Shown here: positions 1 to 5,985 of the stretch, in pieces | Position numbering within the stretch: the first letter of the stretch is position 1 | Layout: each line of letters opens with the position of its first letter | NCBI GenBank assembly: GCA_031396505.1 | Contig: JANNKX010000315.1 | Coordinates: 1-5,985, forward strand | DNA: 5,985 bases | Direction of reading: 5' to 3' | Source: JAAFHS01 sp031396505 | GTDB lineage: Bacteria > Pseudomonadota > Alphaproteobacteria > Rhodobacterales > Rhodobacteraceae | Notes under the pieces: generated by a model | Seen by the model: only the letters and a program-made list of their open reading frames with translations | Told to the model about the DNA's origin: nothing | Databases searched by the model: none | Position numbers and translations under genes: made by a program

Positions 1-732
1 GTCGCGCGATGTCATCACCGGCACATCCAACGCTTGCGGACGATACAGACGATCCAGCGGATCGGCCTGAACATCCGCCGCAGCAACCGTCGTCTCGGGG
101 GCCGAACGCACCCGCGGGGCAGCGGCATCGACATTGCCCAAGGGGTCAATCTCGGCCACCACCACCGGGGCCTGATCAATCGGTGCAATCGTCACGCGCT
201 GCACTTCCTGCAACACCGACCAGCCGCCATAGCCAAGCGCGCCGATCAGCGCCAGCAATACCGCGATGGACCCGATTGCACCGGGTTCAACCTGCGCAAA
301 CAGGCTTTCACCGCGCGGAATGAAAGTCGCGTTCGGATCGGTAAAAGGATCGCGCATTTCGCCCGCCGCGCGCGACCGCACCGCCGTCATCGCGGCAGAT
401 GACGCTGCAGCCGACATGCCATGCGCCACTTCGAAATTCGCCTCGCGGCAAAACCGCGCAAAGGCATCATCCGGGTCCATTCCCAGATACCGCGCATATG
501 AACGCACATAGCCCGCCACAAACCCTTGGGTTTCAAAGGCCGAGATATCGGCATTTTCAATCGCCGCAATATAGGTGGCCTTGATTTTCAGATCGCGCTG
601 CACATCAAGAAGGGATTTCCCCAGCGTCGCACGTTCCCCCCGCATCAGGTCACCCAGACGCAGATCGAAATCGTCAAACCCCTTTGGTTTGTCCGCCTCT
701 GTTACCAAAGGCTTGGCCTTCCACCCGATCAT
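1..732 (-). CDS. RodZ-like helix-turn-helix membrane protein (3' end outside window)
   Basis: The frame is open for 244 codons from the ATG at 732 to the window edge. Residues about 19-100 form an all-helical N-terminal HTH of the HTH_25/RodZ kind, with RLGDLMRGERATLGKSLLDV starting near residue 25 and GYVRSYARYLGMD at 74-86. A linker with DPFTDPNATFIPRGE (128-142) follows, then one hydrophobic segment at about 151-173, then a Pro/Ala-rich stretch presumably in the periplasm. Cytoplasmic HTH, one membrane span and a disordered periplasmic linker is the RodZ layout; RodZ links MreB to the envelope. The expected C-terminal DUF4115-like domain lies off-window. The ATG at 732 has only a weak AGG upstream. 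An in-frame GTG at 753 has no better site, and an in-frame TAG stands about 72 nt before the ATG. The gene follows hemA on the same strand after 110 nt. The RodZ-like class is fairly sure; a true cell-shape role is inferred. Confidence 0.85.
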   Translation of the reverse strand, partial: MIGWKAKPLVTEADKPKGFDDFDLRLGDLMRGERATLGKSLLDVQRDLKIKATYIAAIENADISAFETQGFVAGYVRSYARYLGMDPDDAFARFCREANFEVAHGMSAAASSAAMTAVRSRAAGEMRDPFTDPNATFIPRGESLFAQVEPGAIGSIAVLLALIGALGYGGWSVLQEVQRVTIAPIDQAPVVVAEIDPLGNVDAAAPRVRSAPETTVAAADVQADPLDRLYRPQALDVPVMTSRD

Positions 733-842
733 GCGCTTGCCTGTCCCCGTCACACTTGCCGCAGTCGTCTCACGCGACTCAGCGGCGTTCGTATTGCGTG
801 AACGCTAACATAGGGCAAGGGGTTTTGCATTGGCAGAAAGGC

Positions 843-2066
843 TTACGCAGCCACCTCGGCGCGATTCAGCGCACAATGTCCCCAGAGCGTATCCAACGCG
901 TTAACAAGGTGGTCGATATCGCCCGCACTGTGCACCGGCGACGGGGTAAAGCGCAGCCGTTCCGTCCCGCGCGGCACGGTCGGAAAATTGATCGGCTGCA
1001 CGTAAATGCCGTGATCCTGCAGCAGCATGTCCGACAGGCGTTTACAATGGATGGGGTTGCCCACATGCAACGGCACAATATGCGACCCATGATCAATGAT
1101 CGGCAGCCCCAAACCTTTCAGCCGCAGTTTCAATGTCTTGGCACGATCCTGATGCAGATTGCGCAACGCCTGCCCCGCTTTCAACGCCCGCACCGATGCC
1201 GCAGCCCCCGCCGCAATCGCCGGCGGCAGTGACGTCGTAAAGATGAATCCCGGCGCATAGCTGCGGATCGCATCCACCATTTTCGCACTTGCAGCAATGT
1301 ATCCGCCGAACACGCCATAGGCTTTCGCAAGCGTGCCGTTGATGATATCAATGCGGTGCGACAGTCTGTCGCGCCCCGCGACCCCCTCGCCGCGCGCCCC
1401 ATACAGACCCACTGCATGCACCTCGTCGAGATAGGTCAACGCGCCAAACTCTGCCGCCACATCGCAAATCGCCCCGATCGGCGCGAAATCACCATCCATC
1501 GAATACAGCGATTCGAACACCACGATCTTGGGTGCTGCCGGATCATCCGCTGCCATCAGCGCGCGCAGGTGATCCACATCATTGTGCCGGAACACCCGTT
1601 TTGCCCCACCCCCACGGCGCACGCCCTCAATCATCGACGCGTGGTTCAACGCATCCGAATAGATGATCAGCCCTGGAAAAATCCGTGGCAGCGTTGACAG
1701 CGTCGCGTCATTGGCGATGTAGGCTGACGTGAACACCAATGCGGCCTCTTTCGCGTGCAGATCCGCAAGCTCCGCCTCAAGCGCCACGTGATACACCGTT
1801 GTCCCGCTGATGTTGCGCGTCCCGCCCGACCCAGCCCCGGTCGCATCCAGCGCCCCGTGCATCGCCGCCAGCACATCGGGGTTCTGCCCCATGCCCAGAT
1901 AATCATTTCCACACCACACCGTGATATCTTGCAACGTGCCATCCGGTTTGCGCCACTGCGCATGCGGGAACTGCCCATTGGTACGCATGATATCGATGAA
2001 TGTGCGATAGCGGCCTTCGTCATGCAGGCGTTGCAGGGCCCCATCAAGGACTGCGTCGTAATTCAT
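843..2066 (-). CDS. hemA: 5-aminolevulinate synthase (C4/Shemin pathway)
   Basis: A complete 407-residue PLP enzyme of the alpha-oxoamine synthase family. It condenses glycine with succinyl-CoA to give 5-aminolevulinate, CoA and CO2, the committed step of haem, bacteriochlorophyll and cobalamin synthesis in alphaproteobacteria; it is cytoplasmic. Length and key residues match the Rhodobacter enzyme in number: R21, T83 and N85 (substrate region, GGTRNISGT), H142 (NHAS, stacks on PLP), D214 and H217 (LDEVHAVG), and Schiff-base lysine K248 (NGTLAKAYGVFGGY). The ATG at 2066 is chosen because AGGAG sits about 7 nt upstream. The 20-codon upstream extension to 2126 crosses the promoter and is unlike the family. 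The gene has its own candidate oxygen-responsive promoter. Many Rhodobacterales carry a second ALAS (hemT); the full agreement with HemA favours hemA, though the paralogue cannot be excluded from one window. No heme-regulatory CP motif is seen. Confidence 0.97.
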   Translation of the reverse strand: MNYDAVLDGALQRLHDEGRYRTFIDIMRTNGQFPHAQWRKPDGTLQDITVWCGNDYLGMGQNPDVLAAMHGALDATGAGSGGTRNISGTTVYHVALEAELADLHAKEAALVFTSAYIANDATLSTLPRIFPGLIIYSDALNHASMIEGVRRGGGAKRVFRHNDVDHLRALMAADDPAAPKIVVFESLYSMDGDFAPIGAICDVAAEFGALTYLDEVHAVGLYGARGEGVAGRDRLSHRIDIINGTLAKAYGVFGGYIAASAKMVDAIRSYAPGFIFTTSLPPAIAAGAAASVRALKAGQALRNLHQDRAKTLKLRLKGLGLPIIDHGSHIVPLHVGNPIHCKRLSDMLLQDHGIYVQPINFPTVPRGTERLRFTPSPVHSAGDIDHLVNALDTLWGHCALNRAEVAA

Positions 2067-2091
2067 TATCTTCTCCTGACATTGCCCCGAC

Positions 2092-2097
2092 ATCATA
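2092..2097 (-). promoter_or_regulatory. hemA: Candidate -10 element of the hemA promoter
   Basis: The minus strand reads TATGAT, 5 of 6 to the sigma-70 consensus. No good -35 hexamer lies 16-18 bp upstream. Instead the FNR-like palindrome is centred exactly 32 bp from the hexamer centre, the spacing of a class II (-41.5) activator-dependent promoter. The predicted transcription start is near 2085, leaving a leader of about 19 nt that holds the AGGAG ribosome binding site. Confidence 0.5.
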
Positions 2098-2119
2098 TGC
2101 GGTGCATGCTTTGTCCGCT

Positions 2120-2133
2120 GTGACATGGATCAA
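2120..2133 (-). promoter_or_regulatory. Candidate FNR/FnrL-type operator upstream of hemA
   Basis: On the plus strand the site reads GTGAC-ATGG-ATCAA; on the hemA strand TTGAT-CCAT-GTCAC. One half site is perfect against TTGAT-N4-ATCAA and the other keeps the TCA core, giving 8 of 10 consensus positions. Its centre (2126.5) lies about 60 bp upstream of the hemA start codon. FnrL control of hemA is known in Rhodobacter; binding here is inferred. Confidence 0.55.
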
Positions 2134-2180
2134 ACGCCCGGCGCTAACAGACGGCAAACTGTCGCCCCCCCGGTGCCGTT

Positions 2181-2582
2181 TTACCCTGCCGGGCTGATCT
2201 CCAGCACGACCACACAAGTCGCCGCCCCGCTGCGTTTTGCCTCGCAGCCCGCAATCGCGTCGCGCGCCGCCGTCGCCGCATCCGGCAGGCCCGACAGTGC
2301 CACCGCCGATGACACCGGCACACCGTCGCGGATGAAACCGTCATCCGGCGATACTGCCATCGCGGCAAAGCCGCTGCGATCCGGCACAAACACTGCCAGC
2401 GCATCTGAATTCGTCGCCACAAGCCGCAAAAGGCCGATTTCCTGTTCTGACAGGAACGGGCGCAGATGCACGGTCACCGCCGCCCCGTCCAATGTGCTGA
2501 CCTCGGTTGGCACGGCCTCCTGCGCCATCACGGGAAGGGCTGTCAGGCAGGCCGCAACGGCAAGGGATATCGCTTTGATCAT
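2181..2582 (-). CDS. Small exported protein of unknown function
   Basis: 133 residues. The start is the ATG at 2582, because GGAG lies 6 nt upstream and because translation then begins directly with a classic Sec signal peptide: MIK, a hydrophobic core to about residue 17, and cleavage after VMA at 20/21. The longer reading from 2609 would add nine residues before the signal. The mature part, about 113 residues, begins QEAVPTEV. It contains FLSEQEIGLLRLVATN (43-58), ALAVFVPDRSGFAAMAV (61-77), DGFIRDG (81-87), an Ala-rich helix GLPDAATAARDAI (98-110) and two cysteines (C113, C123) that could form a disulfide in the periplasm. No catalytic motif or lipobox is recognised. The style resembles short conserved hypothetical proteins of Rhodobacterales, but I cannot name a family. 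It lies 114 nt upstream of hemA on the same strand, so some readthrough is possible. It is divergent from the peptidase gene. Confidence 0.8.
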   Translation of the reverse strand: MIKAISLAVAACLTALPVMAQEAVPTEVSTLDGAAVTVHLRPFLSEQEIGLLRLVATNSDALAVFVPDRSGFAAMAVSPDDGFIRDGVPVSSAVALSGLPDAATAARDAIAGCEAKRSGAATCVVVLEISPAG

Positions 2583-2601
2583 CGCACACTCCATCGAATC
2601 G

Positions 2602-2628
2602 CCCGGCAACCTAGCGGCGATTGCCGGG
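2602..2628. repeat. Inverted repeat in the divergent intergenic region
   Basis: Perfect 8-bp arms CCCGGCAA (2602-2609) and TTGCCGGG (2621-2628) are separated by 11 nt. The repeat lies in the 99-bp gap between the divergent starts at 2582 and 2682, about 20-45 nt upstream of the small exported protein gene. It could be an operator or an mRNA hairpin in that gene's leader; nothing identifies a regulator. Confidence 0.5.
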
Positions 2629-2630
2629 GC

Positions 2631-2658
2631 TGGACAGTCCCCCCCCGCCTGCTACCGT
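2631..2658 (+). promoter_or_regulatory. Possible promoter of the M20 peptidase gene
   Basis: TGGACA at 2631-2636 (5 of 6 to the -35 consensus) is followed after 16 nt by TACCGT at 2653-2658 (3 of 6 to the -10 consensus). The predicted start of transcription is about 15-20 nt before the ATG at 2682. Degenerate -10 elements are common in GC-rich alphaproteobacteria, so this is a plausible but weak call. Confidence 0.35.
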
Positions 2659-2681
2659 ACCCCCATGACAGGAGACCGCGC

Positions 2682-4052
2682 ATGACCCTTGACGCCACCC
2701 TCGCCCGCATTGACGAAGGCCTGCCCGCCGCGCTTGACCGGTTGATGCATCTTCTGCGGATCCCGTCGATTTCAACCGATCCGGCCTACAAAGACGATTG
2801 CGCGCGTGCCGCCGATTGGCTGGTCGATGATCTGCGTGATCTGGGTTTTGACGCCTCCGTGCGCCCCACAGCGGGCCATCCGATGGTTGTGGCCCATTGC
2901 GACGGCCCCGGCCGGCATCTGCTGTTTTATGGTCACTACGATGTGCAACCCGTTGATCCTCTTGCGCTCTGGGACCGTGACCCGTTTGATCCAACCATCG
3001 AACAAACCGCCAAGGGCCCCGTCATCCGCGCGCGCGGCGCCTCCGATGACAAGGGCCAGTTGATGACGTTTCTTGAGGCATGCCGCGCATGGAAGGCCGT
3101 GCACGGCACCCTGCCCGGCCGCCTGACGATTTTCTTCGAAGGGGAAGAGGAATCCGGCTCGCCCTCGCTCATCCCGTTCATGCAAGACAACGCAGATGAA
3201 CTGAAGGCCGACATCGCCCTGATCTGCGACACGGGCCTGTTTCAATCCACCGCTCCCGCAATCGTGACCATGCTGCGCGGCCTGCTGGGCGAAGAATTGA
3301 CGATCCACGCCGCCAACAAGGACCTGCATTCGGGCATCTATGGCGGGGCTGCGCAAAACCCGATCCGCGTGCTGACCCGCATCCTTGCGGGCCTGCATGA
3401 TGATCAGGGCCGTGTGCAGGTCCCGGGCTTTTATGACGGCGTCACCGAACTGCCCGATGTCATCCGCGCGCAGTGGCAGAACCTTGCCTTCGATCACGCG
3501 GCATTTCTGGGCGATGTCGGCCTGTCGCATCCGGCGGGCGAGGTTGACCGCACACCGCTGGAAATGATCTGGTCACGCCCCACGGCCGAGGTAAACGGCA
3601 TCTGGGGCGGCTACACCGGGGACGGGTTCAAGACCGTGCTGCCCGCCATGGCACATGCCAAGGTCAGCTTCCGCCTTGTGGGCGATCAGAACCCCGACAC
3701 ATTGCGCAACAGTTTCCGCGCTTGGGTGACCGCGCAACTGCCGCCCGACTGCACCGTCGAATGGAAATCCCACGGCAACAGCCCCGCAGGCGTGATGACG
3801 ATCGACGATCCCGCGTTCGAGGCCGCACGGCATGCGCTGTCCGATGAATGGGGCCGGGCTGCGGCCTATGTCGGCTGCGGCGGATCAATCCCGATTGCGG
3901 GGTATTTCAAGACCTATCTGGGCATGGACGCCATGCTGCTGGGGTTCGGGCGCGATGATGATCAGATCCATTCGCCAAATGAAAAGTACGATGTGGAAAG
4001 TTTTCACAAAGGCATCCGGTCATGGGCGCGGGTGCTGGATCGCTTGCGGTAG
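2682..4052 (+). CDS. M20 family metallopeptidase (dipeptidase, carnosinase/DUG1-like)
   Basis: 456 residues, complete. A di-zinc peptidase of the M20/ArgE-DapE-carboxypeptidase G2 superfamily, probably a cytoplasmic dipeptidase hydrolysing small peptides. All expected metal and catalytic positions are visible: H85 and D87 (YGHYDVQP), bridging D122 (GASDDKGQ), general base E156 with metal ligand E157 (EGEEESGS), D183 (CDTG) and H430 (DQIHSPNEK). The lid/dimerisation domain (about 200-370) has the trans-acting histidine H216 (DLHSGIYGG) and R331 (SFRLVGD). CGGSIPI (399-405) is the typical substrate-loop motif. No signal peptide is seen. The ATG at 2682 follows AGGAG by about 7 nt; the frame stays open upstream to 2466 but that stretch runs through the neighbouring gene. 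It is divergent from the exported protein gene and convergent with the ABC gene. Substrate is not decided by sequence; acylase or carboxypeptidase activity is less likely given the EEESGS/DLHSG signature. Confidence 0.92.
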   Translation: MTLDATLARIDEGLPAALDRLMHLLRIPSISTDPAYKDDCARAADWLVDDLRDLGFDASVRPTAGHPMVVAHCDGPGRHLLFYGHYDVQPVDPLALWDRDPFDPTIEQTAKGPVIRARGASDDKGQLMTFLEACRAWKAVHGTLPGRLTIFFEGEEESGSPSLIPFMQDNADELKADIALICDTGLFQSTAPAIVTMLRGLLGEELTIHAANKDLHSGIYGGAAQNPIRVLTRILAGLHDDQGRVQVPGFYDGVTELPDVIRAQWQNLAFDHAAFLGDVGLSHPAGEVDRTPLEMIWSRPTAEVNGIWGGYTGDGFKTVLPAMAHAKVSFRLVGDQNPDTLRNSFRAWVTAQLPPDCTVEWKSHGNSPAGVMTIDDPAFEAARHALSDEWGRAAAYVGCGGSIPIAGYFKTYLGMDAMLLGFGRDDDQIHSPNEKYDVESFHKGIRSWARVLDRLR

Positions 4053-4152
4053 GGTGCCTGCCTGCACACCCCCTGCTGTAAAGTACCACGCGGTGCGTGC
4101 AAGCACACAACCTACCCCGATCCCGAAATGTTTCCAAACTGTTAAGTTACCC

Positions 4153-4161
4153 TGTGGATAA
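4153..4161 (-). promoter_or_regulatory. Perfect DnaA-box match in an AT-rich intergenic segment
   Basis: The minus strand reads TTATCCACA, identical to the strict DnaA-box consensus. It sits in the convergent gap, in a 60-bp stretch (4141-4200) with only 13 G or C bases, in an otherwise GC-rich window. It is also half of an imperfect palindrome (GTTACCC / GGATAAC, 4146-4162). Only one good box is present, so this is a possible DnaA titration or regulatory site; an origin is not supported on this evidence. Confidence 0.35.
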
Positions 4162-4195
4162 CTATTTAAAGTACTGATATATATAAAAAATATCA

Positions 4196-4217
4196 AAAAT
4201 TGACAGCCGTCAATTTT
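4196..4217 (-). terminator. Hairpin in the convergent gap, probable terminator of the ABC transporter gene
   Basis: Arms AAAATTGAC (4196-4204) and GTCAATTTT (4209-4217) pair perfectly over 9 bp around the loop AGCC. On the minus strand the hairpin begins 17 nt after the ABC stop codon and is followed by a T-rich run (TTTTTGATATTTTTT). The A/T flanks on both sides allow bidirectional use, so it may also end the peptidase transcript. The stem is short of G-C pairs, which weakens it as an intrinsic terminator. Its core, TTGAC-N4-GTCAA, also has the geometry of an FNR-family operator. Confidence 0.45.
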
Positions 4218-4233
4218 CGTCAAAACCTGCCGT

Positions 4234-5985
4234 TTATGCCGCTTCGGCTTCGTCTTGACTTTGCCGCGCCCACATCGCTGCGTACCGCCCGCCGCGCGCG
4301 ATAAGCACCTCGTGTCGGCCTTCCTCAACCACCAGGCCGTCCTCCAGCACCACAATCCGGTCGGCATCCGCAATCGTGGACAGCCGGTGCGCAATCGTGA
4401 TCACCGTCCGGCCGCGCCCCATGTCGCGCAGGCTGTCCTGAATGCTCGCCTCGGTCTGGCTGTCCAGCGCACTTGTCGCCTCGTCCAGCAGCAGGATGGC
4501 CGGATTTTTCAACAGCGTGCGTGCGATGCCCACACGCTGCTTTTCGCCGCCCGACAGCTTTAACCCCCGCTCGCCCACCGTGGTGTCATAGCCATCCGGC
4601 AGGCGGACGATAAATTCATGGATGCGCGCGGCCTGTGCAGCGGCTTCGATCTCGGCCTGCGTCGCCCCCTCACGGCCATAGGCGATGTTATAGCGGATCG
4701 TATCGTTGAACAGCACCGTGTCCTGCGGCACGACACCAATGGCCGCATGCAGACTGTCCTGCGTCACATCCCGAATGTCCTGCCCATCAATCCGCACCGC
4801 CCCGCCCGTGACATCGTAAAATCGGAACAGCAGCCGCCCGATGGTCGATTTGCCCGATCCCGACGGCCCGACCAGCGCCACCTTTTCGCCCGCACCGACC
4901 CGGATCGTGACACCCTTCAAGATCGCCCGTTCGGTTTCATAATCGAAGGTGACAGCGTCAAACACCACCTCGCCCCCCGCCACGCGCAACACAGCCGCCC
5001 CCGGCTTGTCCGTCACCTCGGCAGGTTGGCCCAGCAGCCCGAACATCTCGCCCATATCCACCAGCGCCTGCCGGATTTCGCGGTAAACCGTCCCCAGAAA
5101 ACCCAAGGGCAAGGTAATCTGGATCATATAGGCGTTGACCATCACGAAATCGCCCACCGTCAGCACCCCGTTTTGCACCCCAAGTGCTGCCAGCACCATC
5201 ACGATGACAAGGCCCGTGGTGATGATGAACGCCTGCCCCATGTTCAAAAATGACAGGCTGAGGCCGGTCTTGACCGCCGCCACCTCATAGCGTTCCATCG
5301 CGCTGTCATAGCGGGCCGCCTCGCGCGCTTCGGCGCCGAAATACTTGACCGTCTCGAAATTCAGCAGGCTGTCGATTGCCTTTTGGTTGGCGTCGCTGTC
5401 CTGATCATTCATTTCCCGCCGGATTTTCACCCGCCATTCGGTGACGCGAAAGGTGAAGGCCACATACAAGGCAATCGTCACCATCACGACGACCGAATAC
5501 AGCCACCCGAACAAAAGTGCGAAAATCACCGTGACCATGGTCAGTTCCAAAATCAGCGGCCCGATCGAAAACAGCAAGAACCGCAGCAGGAAATCCACGC
5601 CCTTGACCCCGCGTTCGATGATCCGGCTTAACCCGCCTGTCTTGCGCGTGATGTGGTACCGCATCGACAGGCGGTGAATATGGGTGAACGTCTCTAACGC
5701 CAGCCTGCGCAGCGCCCGCTGACCCACGCGCACGAACACCGCATCGCGCGCCTCGTTGAACAGCACCACGCTGATCCGCGCCACGCCATAAGCCACCGTC
5801 AGCCCCACCGCCGTCAGCATCATCGCCATCGCCACGGTCGGTGCCTTGCCGCCAAGGGCATCCACCGCCAGTTTGTAAATATAGGGCGTCGTCACCGACA
5901 CCATCTTGCCAAAGGCCAGCTGGATCAGCGCAATCACCACACGCCGTTTGATCCATGTCTGCCCGTCCGGCCACAGATAGGGCCC
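4234..5985 (-). CDS. Atm1/HMT-type ABC half-transporter (5' end outside window)
   Basis: 583 codons plus stop. The frame stays open to the window edge and reads GPYLWPDGQTWIKRR before an internal GTG at 5940, so roughly the first 20 residues are missing and the GTG is not the start. Fragment numbering: the membrane domain spans about 16-310 with six helices; the nucleotide-binding domain has Walker A GPSGSGKST (K379), Q-loop VPQD (Q421), signature LSGGEKQR (477-484), Walker B ILLLDEATSALD (D501, E502) and H-loop IAHRLST (H533). Family marks of ABCB7/Atm1/HMT1 exporters are HRLSMRYHITRKTGGLSR (104-121), NFETVKYFGAE (209-219) and LNMGQ (247-251), the last matching glutathione-contact positions in bacterial Atm1. 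It likely works as an inner-membrane homodimer exporting glutathione-linked sulfur or metal species, supporting Fe-S or metal homeostasis; the exact substrate is unknown. It ends in an Ala/Glu-rich tail, convergent with the peptidase gene. Confidence 0.92.
   Translation of the reverse strand, partial: GPYLWPDGQTWIKRRVVIALIQLAFGKMVSVTTPYIYKLAVDALGGKAPTVAMAMMLTAVGLTVAYGVARISVVLFNEARDAVFVRVGQRALRRLALETFTHIHRLSMRYHITRKTGGLSRIIERGVKGVDFLLRFLLFSIGPLILELTMVTVIFALLFGWLYSVVVMVTIALYVAFTFRVTEWRVKIRREMNDQDSDANQKAIDSLLNFETVKYFGAEAREAARYDSAMERYEVAAVKTGLSLSFLNMGQAFIITTGLVIVMVLAALGVQNGVLTVGDFVMVNAYMIQITLPLGFLGTVYREIRQALVDMGEMFGLLGQPAEVTDKPGAAVLRVAGGEVVFDAVTFDYETERAILKGVTIRVGAGEKVALVGPSGSGKSTIGRLLFRFYDVTGGAVRIDGQDIRDVTQDSLHAAIGVVPQDTVLFNDTIRYNIAYGREGATQAEIEAAAQAARIHEFIVRLPDGYDTTVGERGLKLSGGEKQRVGIARTLLKNPAILLLDEATSALDSQTEASIQDSLRDMGRGRTVITIAHRLSTIADADRIVVLEDGLVVEEGRHEVLIARGGRYAAMWARQSQDEAEAA

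Noticed and set aside
2067..2126. Upstream extension of hemA by 20 codons to an ATG at 2126
   Set aside because: It runs through the predicted promoter and ribosome binding site, and the family N-terminus begins at MNYDAVLD with AGGAG just before it.
2151..2179. ACGGCA/TGCCGT inverted repeat between the exported-protein gene and hemA, as a terminator
   Set aside because: It has only 6-bp arms and a 17-nt loop, with no T-tract after it in the direction of transcription.
2466..2681. Upstream extension of the M20 peptidase frame
   Set aside because: It overlaps the exported-protein gene antisense, lacks family similarity, and the ATG at 2682 has a strong AGGAG.
2772..3530. Long antisense reading frame opposite the peptidase (and similar ones at 684-1232 and 4618-5253)
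   Set aside because: These are shadow frames of high-GC coding DNA: biased composition (Arg/His/Gln/Pro-rich), no motifs, no convincing ribosome binding sites, and they sit opposite well-supported genes.
4060..4120. Short GTGC/GCAC repeats just after the peptidase stop as a terminator
   Set aside because: The arms are four bases long and imperfect, with no T-tract; the hairpin at 4196-4217 is a better candidate.
4235..4245. GCCGCTTCGGC short hairpin as terminator
   Set aside because: It lies inside the last codons of the ABC transporter gene, has a 4-bp stem, and is explained by the Glu-Ala repeat in the C-terminal tail.
5938..5940. GTG at 5940 as the start of the ABC transporter
   Set aside because: Coding sequence typical of the family continues in frame upstream to the window edge, so the gene is truncated by the window and not started here.
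843..5985. A dedicated haem/Fe-S/metal gene cluster linking hemA with the Atm1-like exporter
   Set aside because: The genes are on separate transcripts, with an intervening divergent peptidase gene and convergent ends; proximity alone does not support a shared system.

Overview
The window reads as ordinary chromosomal DNA from an alphaproteobacterium, most likely Rhodobacterales (Roseobacter/Rhodobacter group). The grounds are high GC with GC-rich third codon positions, a C4-pathway 5-aminolevulinate synthase whose length and active-site numbering match the Rhodobacter enzyme exactly, a RodZ-like HTH/transmembrane protein, and an Atm1-type ABC exporter. The genus cannot be fixed from this stretch alone.

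Layout, left to right. Positions 1-732 (minus) hold the N-terminal 244 codons of a RodZ-like HTH membrane protein, whose 3' end lies outside the window. Positions 843-2066 (minus) hold hemA. Positions 2181-2582 (minus) hold a small exported protein of unknown function. A 99-bp divergent intergenic region follows, then an M20-family metallopeptidase (dipeptidase-like) on the plus strand at 2682-4052. A 181-bp convergent intergenic region contains a strikingly AT-rich core, a perfect DnaA-box match and a perfect 9-bp hairpin. The rest (4234-5985, minus) is an almost complete Atm1/HMT-type ABC half-transporter, cut off at its N-terminus by the window edge. No stretch over 300 bases lacks a gene. 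I saw no tRNA, rRNA, CRISPR array, insertion sequence, prophage or defence genes.

How the genes relate. This looks like a housekeeping neighbourhood rather than one pathway. hemA makes the first dedicated tetrapyrrole precursor. The Atm1-like exporter belongs to a family tied to glutathione/sulfur export, Fe-S homeostasis and metal detoxification. The peptidase recycles small peptides, and the RodZ-like protein is probably a cell-shape or envelope factor. Regulation is the most informative part. The hemA leader has an FNR-type half-palindrome pair (2120-2133) centred at exactly the class II distance (32 bp) from a TATGAT -10 element, which predicts oxygen-responsive, FnrL-type activation of haem synthesis. 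A second, perfectly symmetric motif with the same geometry (TTGAC-N4-GTCAA) lies in the convergent gap, inside a terminator-like hairpin. I found no convincing previously undescribed system; the findings are mainly regulatory.
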